In this document: positions 8,719-21,295 of the stretch, in pieces | Numbering within the stretch: the first letter of the stretch is position 1 | Layout of the letters: the number at the start of each line of letters is the position of its first letter | Source of the DNA: Dichomitus squalens LYAD-421 SS1 | Lineage: Eukaryota; Basidiomycota; Agaricomycetes; Polyporales; Polyporaceae | Length of the DNA stretch: 64,000 nucleotides | Assembly: GCF_000275845.1 (NCBI RefSeq) | Contig: NW_006766885.1 | Span: forward strand, 635,374 to 699,373 | Direction of reading: 5' to 3' | Position numbers and translations under genes: made by a program | Notes under the pieces: generated by a model | What the model was told of the DNA's origin: nothing | Database searches by the model: none | The model's input: only the letters and a program-made list of their open reading frames with translations

Positions 8719-11700
8719 TACAAAAATAGTAGAGTAGAAAAGTCAAGAGAAAGGAGGGGCGCGGGGAGCGGGCGGGGAACTGCGGAACAACTTGAACCAA
8801 GAAAGCCGGGGGATCGGGTGCGCGGCGTCGGGGTGCGAGTACGCGTGCGGGGCGCTGGCCTCCCTGGCGGGGGCGAAGGCGGGAAGAGGAGGAAGGGGGG
8901 GGACGACGGAAAAGGGGGAGAAGAGAACGGCGGCAGGGATGGGTCGCGGAGGCGCATTGGGATTAAGTATGATTGGGAGCCTTGTATGTGTTTGACCGAC
9001 TCTCTCTCGGATGTCGCGGAACGTGCCCAGCGTCGCCTTGTCCCGGCCCCCGCGCCAATCTGGCCGTTTCGCCTGCTCAGCGCCTCTCCATCATCTCCTC
9101 CCCCTCCCCCTCCCTCCCCCTCCCTCCCCCTCCCTCCCCCATCCCCCCTTCCCCTCCAGCCCACCGCACACGAACCCCCACCGGACAAGAGACGGCCGTA
9201 CGGCTCCGCCAGAGCCTCCCAGCCCCAGTCGCCCGTCTCCCATCTGGCACCCCCCGCCTGCTCTCACTCCGGTCAATCATCCCCGTCTTTCGATTCACCC
9301 CCGCCCGCCTCCCATCCTTCCCTTTCCCGCCCATCCCGCACCCGCACACGCACACATCCCCCCACCTCCCGCCCTCATCCCCCTCCACCGTCTCCACCCC
9401 GGTGTCCCGCCGCCCGTCGGCGTCGCCTCCTGCTTTCGAGTCCGTGCGGCCGGATGATCGACGGTTGAAACTCAATCTAAACGCTCTGCGCCTGTGCCCT
9501 GACGCGTCCTCTCGTCCACGCGCGCGTTCCACAGTCTCGGACCATCGCGATCTGCCGAGGGTCTTCTGAGAGCCGATTCTGACTAATTGTTGTGATCCCT
9601 GCGCCACGTCCCAGGGTCTTTCGCGTGCATACCCAACTACCACCCTTCGTGCCTGGTGGCTCATCGCGGTTCGATCGTACTCATACTTTGTTGACCTACT
9701 TCCCGCCGTGGGTTGTGTCTTCTCTCTACAAAGGGTTGTCCCTTTGTGCCTACCACTACAGTTACCCTCGGCTTTCCGCGCTCGACAGCTCTTCACTTTC
9801 ATAGTGGATAATCGCCGCCTGTGTCCGGAGACAATCCCTCTCCGACCACAACTTTCAGCGACACCTCGCCTCTTGATGTACTCATCATCTTCATATGCTT
9901 CCGCCTCTTCCCGAGACACTGCTTAGACGTACAAACATCGGCCGATCGTATGGCACGTCCAGGAGCCCTCGTCGTCTGTCGACAAAATGACGTCCCATCT
10001 ATGTACCAACGCGTGTATGGATCCCAGTGGGACACACATGCGACCATCGCGCACCACACATACTGCGGGAGCTTGAGGACCATTGACATACTTAGCTGCA
10101 TCGTACTCCTCCGAATGCAGAATCTCGTCGGAAGAGTAGATGCATCCCATCACGACGGGCTACCTCATCAAATCGAGATGCCCTTTCGTCGACCTCGAGT
10201 TCCCCTATTTTCCCCCTTTTGGTAAGTCATTCGCTTCCAAGTTGCCCTGGTCATTCCTTGAGGATATACATATATGCAAGCGTACATGGTTCAGTGAACC
10301 GGGTGCTTGGCACTTGTCCAGCATGCATGCGTGTTTGTACTGATGGAACTCCATCTGCTGTCACGAGAATCAACACCATCGCTCGTACTCACAACAAAGA
10401 AACCTCACCAGTCTTCTAGGGATGTCCCAGTGAGATAAGATGTTGTGCGTTTTGAAATCAAGTAACTCCTGTTTGGTGGCCTTACGATGGGCCGTCCATC
10501 GAGTCTATCCATTATGCCGATGTACATCCGGGTGGCAAAGTTGCCCGATACGATCGCGCTGTCATGATTAGAGGGATGCCTAAAATTTATGAGACGCCAT
10601 GCCATCATGCGGCCGCCGTAGAACATTGCGCACGCGCCACAACCGCGCTTGATATGGCACGGCCGCCTTGTCGGCCGTGTGGAAGACAAGACATAAGTAC
10701 GGTCGGGTGCATTTGCATCCCCACTCTACATAGCTATCACTACTAAACGCGGACCCTGCTTCAGGTGAAGTCCGCTCATCTATTCCACCCAACTCTTGAA
10801 GTCTGACTGCACAATGTCCCCTGATTGAATTCCAATAGCACGCGACCAACGGTGTTCATCAACTCACGGCGAACCCCCACCGGCCTCAATGATCTCACCG
10901 TCAGCCTAAGGCTATAGCTACTTACGTTTGATCTCCAGATTCCCGCACTTGACAACCGGACCGTATCACCGACGGCGAAACGCGAAAACGCACTGCCCTT
11001 CGCAGAACAAGTGTTTTCTTCATTGCCACTAAGTGTATAGGGTCCGTGCAAGACAGTGATGTGTCGCGTAGCAGTGAGGCATCTGTAGCTTTTACTGATC
11101 ATCACGTATTGCTGCATAGGAAGCACAGCTCTACGCCGTTAAGACTTTCCAGCGATGCCAATGCGTTCTCACTGGCCGCTCTGGATGCTTCGGAAGCACA
11201 CGTTGATTAGTTTCATGACACCGGCCACGTTCTAGCCGTGGGGCTGATGCTCGTCCTCCGACACTGCCCTCATGCGTTGATCGCCGCCGTTCTATCAGAG
11301 GCGCCCTTCTAATTCATTCTCGCCATATGCTCACATCTTGTCTTTGATACAGTACCGTTTCGTCCCCATAGGCGTCATACATAATATCGCAGCGTACATG
11401 ATTTCACAGCGTGTTTCAATACGCTAGTCCCTCTCGAAAAGAACACCCTCGGGTTGGGTAAGCAGCCGAAGTGACCGTTTGCGAGCGGGCCCGAGCCTTC
11501 ATTAGGTCGTCTGACGTCCTGAGAACCCTGCTGAGTAAAGTGTTCAAGGCGTCCTCAGCTTTCGGGCGTCCTGGCCGCGGATTGAACATGCATCTAGGTC
11601 GGCTCTCTGACTGACCTGAGGGTGTTTCGTTTTGTTTGGGAGGACTGTATTCCCCTTCCTATTCAATGTTTGTGACAAGTTCATAGTGGCTGTGTTCTGC

Positions 11701-13447
11701 TCTGTAAGCATGGTGGCTTCAACTTATTCCGATTGCGGAGCGCCCTAGCCTAGAAGTTACCCACAGCTCGGCTGTGCAAGTTGACTTCTTCATGTTCTGT
11801 CGGCAGCTTGGACACTTGCTCTCACGGTGCAGGTGTGAGCGTTGGCAGCACTCGTCATGACTTGGCACGCTGGATAGCTACTGAAAATCTTGCAGTAGAG
11901 AGTCAGAATTCCCGGTCCGGGATCCAAGGTAAACCGCACCCTTCCCATTCATTCTTCGTCATCGGCGTTATCCTGGCCTGTTCAACCTGGGGATAGACGA
12001 AACTCAAGCTCATAAACTGCAGAATGTTCCTAGCTAAGGTGAGAGTCTGTCTAACATACCCGCATATTCTTGCACGTTCAGTCAGAGGAGTAATCCTCCT
12101 AGCGGGCTTGCTGGATGGTACGTCGGGTGTGTTTCGCCCATAATCGCTCTCACAGGCCGCAGATACACATGGCTGATGGCTCGAAGTCTCATGCTTTTAT
12201 TGTCTTTCTTCGAGGCCTGGTTCCCATTCACATGTCGCTAATGATACGGCCAGTTCGCAGTATATGCACCAGATGCGCAAGAAATCTCTCTTTCACGGCC
12301 ATCTGTCAGAATGCGTTATGACCAAGTTCAACCGCCCGATCGTGGGTATTCGGACAAGTCCTACGCCAGCTAACTATTGATATTAGCAGGTCCAGAATAC
12401 CCCTCGTGTTGTTGTCCTCCTGCTGTCTCTTCTCGAGGACATGGGGTACCTGTTTGACTTACAGGATTATTTCGTCCCAAGCTAGGTTGGCCAAGTCACA
12501 ATCACCGGGGACATTGTGCTATAGGAAGACGTGTCGATATCGTGACCTGAGCCACGTTGAGACAACCATGTCTCTTCACGTCGCTCCTTTATCTCACGCC
12601 AGCCGCACCCTGCACAACGAATGGGATTAGTATATAACACAGTTTCATTAAACCTTCCAAATGTCTTGTGATAGGACGAACAACCAGGTGATGTTCCTAC
12701 AGTGGCTCTGATTACGATAGATGTGCGATAGGACACTATGTGACATAGGTCGATGCTCACGGTAGAACCACATTGCAATAAATTAAGTCAGTAAGCAGCG
12801 GAATGAGTAGCTTGAAGCAGTATCTCGCGGCCCCAGGACAGTCACATGTCTTCGACGTTAATATTCCCCTTCTGCGGTGCGAAGAACACACCTCCGAAGA
12901 GACGCAGCCGAGCACTCGCCAGGTGGTTCCATGCTGTCGGAAGGCGGATTCTGATGACGAGCAAAGCTTGTACACGTGTAGGTGAGAATCTTGAATACAA
13001 GACGATCGACCACGACAATGTCGTTGAACTCATGAAGACACAGGAGGGATAAGGCGTCTCAACGCCGACGTGGGACTCCTATTCCCGGACTTTGAGGACG
13101 GAGAGCGCCGTTCGAGCTCTGCGTGCAAAGGTCAACAGCGCTGTTCAGCACGGTGCGAAAATACGAGAGCGATACCAAAACGCTGCCTCGGATTGGTCTG
13201 GCCTCGCGGCGAAATCGCTACTGTGTTTCCCCTTATTTCCATCCTACATTCATCACTCTGAGTAGGGCAATCTGAATTCACGTAAGCAGAAAGGTCACCA
13301 AGAAACCACGACTTTATTCCGTGACACAGGAGATGCCAGTATGGACCCCACATTCGCTCACAAGGACGTACATGCAAGCTCACATTTTAGTGACTACAGA
13401 TACCGGGCGAGGACGGTCAAATCACGATTGGTGGTCAAGTGAGTCCT
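8719..13447. other. Long gene-poor stretch between transcription factor and chitinase
   Basis: About 4.7 kb. The part next to the transcription factor (8719 to about 9600) is GC-rich, with a strong pyrimidine tract, and is probably its promoter and leader. From about 9600 to 13400 the sequence is of average composition. Its open frames are short, share no recognisable domains and lack matching splice phases. I see no LTRs or terminal inverted repeats. Decayed transposons or a non-coding RNA cannot be excluded. Confidence 0.5.
9094..9157 (+). repeat. Pyrimidine tract with 10-bp tandem units
   Basis: Sixty-four bases of only C and T except for a single A at 9141. It includes three perfect tandem copies of the unit TCCCTCCCCC at 9111-9140. 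The complementary strand, which is the sense strand of the transcription factor gene, therefore carries repeated G3-G5 runs about 380-440 bp upstream of its ATG. Confidence 0.85.
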
Positions 13448-15014
13448 TTAAGCTGCACCCGCCCCCGAGCGAATGGCGTCAAGGAGGATGTCGTTGAAAT
13501 CACCGCCTGCCTCCCATATGGCGAAGCCGCGAAGCTTCGTATCCTTGATAAAATGCCCCTTCGCCGTGAAGGCCCGAGCATCGTCAAACGAGACGAAGAC
13601 TTCAGACTCCTCGTGGTAGACATATGCCTGCAGCGAAGGGGTAGTAGGGTGAGGTCCATGACGCAGCTCAATACGGCGGCAGACTCACCGTTTGGCTGCA
13701 TACGTCAAAGTTGTAGGCAGTCAGAGGTGCAGGATCACCCGATAGCGTGAGGAATCCGGCGTCGATGAGGCCCCAGAAGTCAAAGTTACCGCCCGGACCG
13801 CTCTCGTTACCACACTCATCTACACCGGCATCATCATCCCATTTGTCGCCAGTCGGCTGCAACGCAGCATCGAATGGAGCATAGGGTCTCAGAGAGCCGC
13901 TGTCGTCGATCGCATCGCTGACGTTGACGTGGAAAGAGTGGCCGTAAGACGCGACACCAAGGACAATTTGATGGGTCGGAATACCGGCAGCGGACCACTG
14001 AGCGACGGCGCTCACTGCACTACCTTGCTGGTTCTCGGCAGAAGCACAGGTGTCGTTGAGGGGGGCGTTGGGACCGGTAGTTGCACTCCAAGGACCCCAG
14101 ACGTCGTAGTTCATGATGGCAATCCAATCGAGCTCCTTTGCGAAACCGGAGACGTCGCTAAGCTGGTTGCCATCGGGACCAACCCAAGGAAAGACAGAAG
14201 TGGCAGCAGTGAGGATAAGATGTTTCCCAACAGGGTGGGCGCGAAGCTCCTGGAGGAAGGCGAGGAAGTTGGTCGTATCGTCAGCATTGACAGCATTGCA
14301 ACCGATACCCTGTGTGCCAGGATACTCCCAGCTAGCGTTCAAGTTCAGAAGGATTGCTCTGGTTAGAGCACATCGGAGACGTACTCGAAGTCGATGCCAT
14401 CAAGTTTGTACTTGGTGGCGAAGTCGGTGATGGTTTTGACGAAGGCTGTGCGATTTTTGGCACTGCCAACGGCAGTCGAGTAGTGAAGTGAGCCAGTCCA
14501 GCCGCCGACCGACACCAGAGCTTTGACACCCTGACGAAGGAGCGCAAGGAAAACGCATGAGATGAAGGGCATAGGGATGGTGGTGAGGGCATCACGTACG
14601 TTGTTGTGGGCGGTTTCCACGAACTGAGGCAGAACATCGGGATTCGATCCGTCGAGGGAGATGGTGTTCACGTCTGGAGTGGTGACGCTACATAGGGAGC
14701 GCATATTAGCAAGATGCATCATTGCATATGAACTGCGGTGGTGACAGGGGTAAGGGGTCGGCTCATGAGGAGACTACTGACGCGAAGGAGTAGGTGAGAT
14801 GAGTGTACTTGTTCCAGCTGACGCTGGCGAGAGGAAAGTCATCCGAGTGCCATCCAGCATACCAGGCAGCGGAAACGAGAGACGACGAGCGGGAAGCATT
14901 AGTATGGTTGTGCGGGTCAGCGCCGTGAGGTTTGCGTGGGTGGGCGAGCGAGCGAGTAGTGCCCGCTACAAGGGATAATATGAGGAGAGAGAACGAAAAG
15001 AGCGGGTACATCAT
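13448..15014 (-). CDS. Secreted GH18 chitinase
   Basis: Hydrolyses chitin by substrate-assisted catalysis. The N terminus is a signal peptide (MMYPLFSFSLLILSLVAG). The family core follows: SAAWYAGWH, then VKALVSVGGWTGS, then the catalytic DxxDxDxE motif, MNYDVWGPWS with its active-site Tyr, QIVLGVASYGHSF, and the C-terminal FAIWEAGGD with the substrate-binding Trp. The catalytic motif is only complete after removing a 53-nt intron (14332-14384), which joins DGIDF to DWEYPGTQ. The last intron joins FDVCSQT to AYVYHEESE, and the stop is at 13448-13450. The gene has about five short introns. Likely roles are cell-wall turnover or attack on foreign chitin. The 15015-16492 interval separates it from the divergent transporter gene. 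Confidence 0.92.
14332..14384 (-). other. Intron splitting the chitinase catalytic motif
   Basis: Donor GTACGT and acceptor CTAG, 53 nt, with a plausible TCTAAC branch site. Unspliced, the motif would read DGIDFEYV and then reach a stop. Spliced, it reads DGIDFDWEYP. Confidence 0.88.
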
Positions 15015-16492
15015 TAGAGACCGATCGCCAGATCAGGCTATGATCGGGTAGGGGTGGAGAGTAGCGTAAGCAGAAGGATGGCGGGAAGTGGATGGCAAGG
15101 AGGCTGCACCTTAAGTAGAACACGCGCCAGCCGACTCAGTGCGGACCGCACACTACGCACCATGATTATCGATTCAAATAATCCTGAGTTAGTCTTCAGA
15201 ACCAAAGTGTTATCTGCTACCTCGCCATCACTGGCTTCTTTAGGCGCATCATAGGCCAGTGAACGGTTGATTGGCGACGTGTATGTTTCGACATTGCTAC
15301 GAGGATAGTATATAGATTGAGCGGCGAGGGGGTGGGTCGGAGGAGTCGAATAGCAGTAGTTCGAATCAAACATCCGTTCACGTGACGATCAGGTGCAGAG
15401 GCGACCTTCGGCAGACTCTCCCTTCCGACATTAGCCAAACACGGGGGATTGGCAGCGCCGGCCTAACCGAGGTGAAACATGCGTGCCAGAGATGACGGTG
15501 GTTTAATAGGACACCTACATAGCCAGGGAATCAGTGGGGAACTCCTCATGAACAAAATCTGTGGAACGGATTTTCGATTCTTGCTCAATCTGTTGAGATA
15601 TCTGGATGAATTTGGGCCTTAACACGTTCACTCGCAAACTACCGCTAAGGGCGCTCAGCCTCCTACACGCTACAGCTACACAGTGCTTAGAATTTGAGGT
15701 GGCGGGGAGACTTCGAGCAGCGTTCGGGAAATAAACGCCCAGTCACCACGCCAATCGTTTTGTTATAGCGCAGGTCGCGTTGGTATATTGGATTGCTAAG
15801 AGATCCGAGGTTAGCGTGAAGGTAACAACACCATGACAGCGTCCTGAACACAATTAGATATGAAGCAAGATTCTATACGGCAGCTCCCAGCTCACATTGC
15901 ATAGGCGCGGAAACCCCGCGAAGCTTTGAGGGCAGGTTATGAAAGTTAGTACTTTCCCAACGACTTTCGTGTAGTACTAGCTGGAGTCCGAGGACAACAG
16001 AAGGACCATGGACGCGTACTATGTCGGGATCGGAGACCACCTGTTCACGTTACATAAGCTGCACATCGGCTAGCGGGTGCTGCCAATCACCACTACACCT
16101 GTACTGTGATGAGTAGATACATACTCCTGTAAGTAGGAGGCGAATGTCCGCAGGACCGCTGTCACGACAAGAATGAGCGAGCATTGTCGTAAGCATCCTG
16201 CCCGTTCACGGTAATGTTGGACGTGGAGCATCCTGCGCCAGCCGACCGCCGAATGCACGGCGACCTTCTCCTGACTTCGCTTCGTCTCCCCACGTCCCTC
16301 GCCTCGGTGCTGCTCTCGACGGTCCGCTCGACACAGTAGGACTGCTTGCCTCCATCTCACCTCAACAGCCCAAGTCGACTTCAGCTGTGTCTGTCCTTGG
16401 TTCTTCGAGTGCAGTCTAGTCTCGACCAAGACCGTCCGCGTGTCGGCGTGCGAGGGATTTGCGCCGAACTAAAGCGCAGTCTGCGTCCCAGC
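15015..16492. other. Intergenic region between divergent chitinase and transporter genes
   Basis: About 1.5 kb with no supported exon or RNA gene. It should contain both promoters. I see no clear repeats. Confidence 0.5.
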
Positions 16493-19400
16493 ATGTCCGA
16501 TCCCTGTGATTCATCTTGCTCGTCATCGACCAGCCCTATATCCATCCCTATTCCGCCGGCTCAACAAACTTACCTCCACGAAGACAGTTCGCATTTCGTC
16601 GGTTCACCTGAACAGCTCCGCGACCAACAATCCTCTCGTCCTCATACCTACATTGGCCCATTCCCATCTCCATACTATCCAGGTAGCAATGCCAAACCCT
16701 CCGTCCGCCGTACCGTCTCGTCTTCCACCGCGACTCAGGGCGGAGCCAACGTGACACGCGTCCAGGAGCTGGCCTCTAGCCTCTTCCGAGGCTCACTCAA
16801 TGATCGCCCCAAAGAGCGTGAGTGGACCGTCTTCGGTCAACTCATGGCGGATGAGGATAGGCGTCGTACTGTCTCTGCCTCTGCTCCTCGTACGCCAGGC
16901 ACCCTTCATTCCACTACCGTGAGTTCCCCTCGAGCACTCAGTGATGGCGCGTCGTCCTATTTCGACCATCCCGCTTCGGCCTTCGGCAACCATGGTGCAC
17001 ACGAAGGCGAGTACGCTTCGACCCACCAACACGGTCGATCCGGACGCGCTAGTCCGTCCGCAATCACCTTGGATGATGAAGGCTCCGACGAAGACAACTC
17101 CACCACCACGGATGCAGACCGCAACCTCGGCCGTTCATCCTCAAAGTGGCCGTTCCTCAAATTACCTGAGCTATCCACAACTCATCGTAACATCCTCAAG
17201 TGTTGCATTGCGTATTTTCTCGCGTCCTTGTTCACCTTCTCGCCCTACCTGTCGGGTTTCATTGCCGATATCACGGGTGACAATCCAGGAGAGCGCACTT
17301 CCTCCCCTTCTGGACACATGGTCGCCACTGTGTGAGTCGTGGTTTCATTCATCCCCACCCTCTCAGTCCATACTTATCCCTTTGTACAAACGCAGCGCTG
17401 TATATTTCAACCCAGCCAAGACCTTGGGGGGCATGGTAGAAGCCGATGTCTTCTGCACGATGGGTCTCGTCTTCGCCTCCTTCGTGTCCCTTAGTAGCAT
17501 GAGCGTATACTGGTTCTTTGAGCGCCAGGGTGGCCTTGATTGGCTGGCCGACGTCTTGGTCCTACTGATGATTGGCGTCGGAATGTCGGTCGTGGCATGG
17601 ATGAAGGTCTGGATGGCGAAGCCGTCATTCAACACCGGTGAGTAATGCAATTGCGTCTCGACTGCAGCATAACAGCGAAGTTGACCTATATACCAGCTTG
17701 TAGCATGACCGCAATCATCTTATTTGTCGTGTGAGATGGCTCTTGACTTGGCATAACAGCCTTAAGCTCATACTACGTTCGTTAAGGGTCGTGAAGGAAG
17801 GTGGGCTTGACACTCTCCTTCAAGTGTCTTTCATTGTCTTCGTCGGCGCTCTCGTCACAAACGTCGTCTGCCTCCTCATCTGGCCTCAACGCGCGACCAA
17901 GAATCTGCAGAACAATATGACCCAAACTCTTGACTCTTTCTCAACTCTCCTAAGTCTGCTCACGCAGACGTTCCTACTCGAAGAGCCTCGAGGTTTCAGT
18001 TCCGACCGGATCCAGCGCGCCGTCACCAATCACCAAGCCTCCTTCACCTCTCTCAAGAAGAGTCTCATCGAAGCGCAGTCGGAACGGCTGTTCGGAGGAC
18101 CAGGTAAATCTGGGGAAGGAGCACAGTTGGGGGGAAGCTCTGGTCAGGCGTACGAGGATGCAATAGACAGTCTTAACCGACTTGGGCAACATCTGAACGG
18201 TTTGCGCAGTGGCATTACTTTGCAACAGGAGCTGATCCGAGGTCACCGGGAGGGCAAGGTCACTCTGAGGAATTCGAGCATCAACCAGAAGCCCGTGGAG
18301 AACAGAAACGGGAAGGGGAAGGGAGTCGGTCATGATCAAAACTCTTCTTCGATGGACAATGAGGAGATCGCTCTGCTACAGTCTGCGGCGACCATTTTCG
18401 GAGACCTGCTCGATGATCTAGGGCCTCCACTCAAGGCCCTCTCGGTACAGTTTTTCCAATGAATATGCGGAAGATCGAGTGTCAGTTCTAACACTCCGAT
18501 TTGTCAGACACATTGCGTCTCAACATTCAAGTGTCTTCGTGAAGCTTTCGTTCAGTCTCGCGATATCCAGTCAGCCATGCGACCGGCCGACTTCGCTGAG
18601 CTCTCTGATAACATCGAACGAGCCTTGTTCGCTTTCGAAAGTACATCTAATCACGCTGTCTTACGCATGTACCGAAGCGGACAAGCTGTCGCCTTGGAAC
18701 ACTCCCGATCCTCGATCGCATCCTTCCCATCTGAGAACCAACTCCTTATGGGCGACGAGAGTGAAACCATTTTCCTCGTGTATTTGTATGTCTCGCTCGC
18801 TCTCTGTGGGTATTGTCCAAACCTCATGCTCCCCGCTACAGCTTCATCTTCACGCTCCAAGAGTACGCACGCGAGCTTATCTCTCTTGTAGACGCCATGA
18901 GCCGCATCTGTAGTATCGAACGCGCGAGTGCAGCTCGAGGTGGGGTGTGGAGGCGAATCAAGGCCCGTTTCGGCCCTTCTCTGCGCCGCCAAGGCGACCG
19001 CACAGGTCAGGCGAAAAGGGTCAGTATGAAGAAACGCTTTTGTAAGTTACTTGATTCCCCTCCCCGGTTGTATCATCCCACTTAAGCTTGCCAACGAATC
19101 AGCCTCCTACTTCGTCCCGCAACGACCTCATAAGGCGGTGTCCTTCCCGAAAGTCACGCCGCACGCTCCCAACACTATTCAAACACCAGCCCGAGAATAT
19201 CTGACGCTAATGGGCCGAGTGAAACAATCAATTTGGGCTCTCGGAGCACGACTACAACAGCAAGACATGAAATATGCCTTCAAAGTAGGCATGGCTACCG
19301 CCATCCTTGCGGCACCAGCTTTTTTCCAGGAGACGCGGCCGCTATTTGTAGAGTACCGTGGCGAATGGGCATTGATCTCGGTAAGCCTTTGAAAATCGGG

Positions 19401-21034
19401 AAGCCGGCATGAGATCGACTCATTCTCTTCATAGTTCTTTGTTGTCATTTCACCGACGATTGGTGCCGTAAGGTCATCTTATCCACATGACCAGGTTTCA
19501 CGCTCATGCTACCGCGAATCAGACCAACTATATGGGCGTGTTTCGAGTGCTTGGAACGTTGTGAGTGATTTCGCTTGCACTTTCTTGACGCCATGTCTTG
19601 ATCGCAACATCGCTCAGACTCGGCGCGACCACGGCCTACTTGGCTTGGTCAGCTTTTCCGGAGGATCCCTACATTCTGTCTATTTTCGGTCTTTTCTACT
19701 CAGTGCCTTGTTTCTACTATATCGTTGCGAAACCGCAATACGCAACCTCTGTACGTTGCGTCTTGCTGACATACAACCTGACATGCTTATATTGGTGAGT
19801 CGGGGCATGGATATTGTTTGCTGTCATACTAAGTTACACCTCCTTTACGTAGCTACAACATCCGTCAGACGGACGTAGCAGTATTTGACATCGCATATGA
19901 ACGCGCTATATCAGTGATCCTTGGTGTTGTGTGGGCTGCTATTGTTTCACGATACTGGTGGCCTGCCGAAGCTCGACGTGAGCTCAGCAGAGCCCTGGGA
20001 GAGTACGTATCTCAAACGACGGTGAGCATATACTGCCTAACGTTGGCCAAAACTAGGTTTTGTTTGAATGTCGGGTGGCTCTATACCCGCCTGGTGGCTT
20101 TCAATTCATTCTCGGACGAAGAGTTCCATCTACACATCATGCGTGAGGACGAGGAATCACCGACGGAGGAGTCTCACTTGCTACATACCAACCCTGCTCT
20201 CTCCCAATCTATCCAAGACTTCATGGCTATGTACGTCTCTAATGTCTTTTCGTCCCCCTGAATCTATATAACCGCTGACGTCGTTATGAAGGGAATTGCA
20301 CCTCCAAATCAAGCTTATCGAACTGCAAGGCTTATTGTCGCAGACTCAACACGAGCCGCGCTTGAAAGGACCATTCCCCGTTGCGCTCTATCGCTCCATC
20401 TTGACCAGCTTGCAGGCTATCCTGGATAGACTGCACAGTATGCGCTGTGTAACGTCTCGGGAGGAATGGTACGCTTCACTAGGACACTTCACGATTATCT
20501 TCCATGTTGACGTCGCTGACCTTCTCACAGGCACACAGTAAGCACCCCAGTGTCTGCCACTACCCGCATGAGCTGAACGATGTTAATCTAGACCGTGAGG
20601 AGGGACTTCATAATTCCAGTCAACAAAGAGCGACGTGAGATGGTCGGAAACGTGATCCTGTACTTCTCCACACTCGCCGCTGCGTTCCGACTGAAGTCTC
20701 CCCTCCCGCCCTATCTTCCACCCGCAGAAAGCGCTCGAGAACGCCTTGTAAGCTTCTCAAACACTGATGGCACCGCTGGCAACTGAGCTGATACGTTACC
20801 CGTCAGGTTCAAGCGATCCGCAAGCTGGATGTGGTGCGGAACCGAGATGTCAAGGGGTCCCGTCATCTGTTATTCTTCGCCTACGCTGTCACCATGAAGG
20901 GCGTTATCCAGGAGCTTGATTATCTAGGGAGGACTTTGCAAGACGCATTTGGTGTCATCGGAGAGTCGCGTGAGGCTTTCGAGAGGCTCTTCGAAGCTCC
21001 GCCACCTGAGCCGTTCGTAACTAATCCGGTGTAG
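16493..21034 (+). CDS. BRE4/ArAE-type multi-pass membrane transporter (FUSC-like)
   Basis: Predicted integral membrane protein of the fungal family typed by yeast BRE4, with a putative ER 6-TM N-terminal domain and a C-terminal DUF2421-like domain. A Ser/Thr-rich disordered N terminus of about 230 residues precedes the first hydrophobic helices: ILKCCIAYFLASLFTFSPYL, FCTMGLVFASFVSL, then VLVLLMIGVGMSVVAW and LLQVSFIVFVGALVTNVVCL. A long soluble helical stretch follows. A second membrane block then begins with ALGARLQQQDMKYAFKVGMA and PLFVEYRGEWALIS, a block typical of FUSC proteins. It ends FERLFEAPPPEPFVTNPV. At least eight short introns are needed; the exact exon borders in 18400-20800 are approximate. 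Substrate unknown. It is convergent with the API5 gene, 261 bp apart. Confidence 0.85.
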
Positions 21035-21295
21035 CGTTGAAGATTGTCTTTTGAGATACCTGTCCTTGTTCTTCTGGGTATACAATGGAACATCATTCCA
21101 CATACTTCTTGCCCCATCACCCTATGTGTTGACGTCAGTCAAGAGTGATCCTAACCATGTTCGTCACTCTGGTCTTGATACACGCCTGCTCATAACATCA
21201 GCGTGTCGACCACAACGGCGTGCGCAATATTGTCGATGACAATTTGTTACAAAAGACGTCCTATCGATCCACGAGACCTCTGCATTCGTTCCCTC

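Noticed and set aside
9077..9919. A 280-codon minus-strand frame rich in Gly and Arg
   Set aside because: It overlaps the pyrimidine tract and simple repeats, has very low complexity and shows no family pattern. It arises from GC skew in the promoter region.
14363..14395. GH18 active site reading DGIDFEYV, suggesting a catalytically dead chitinase
   Set aside because: The reading crosses an intron. After removing 14332-14384 the complete DGIDFDWE motif appears.
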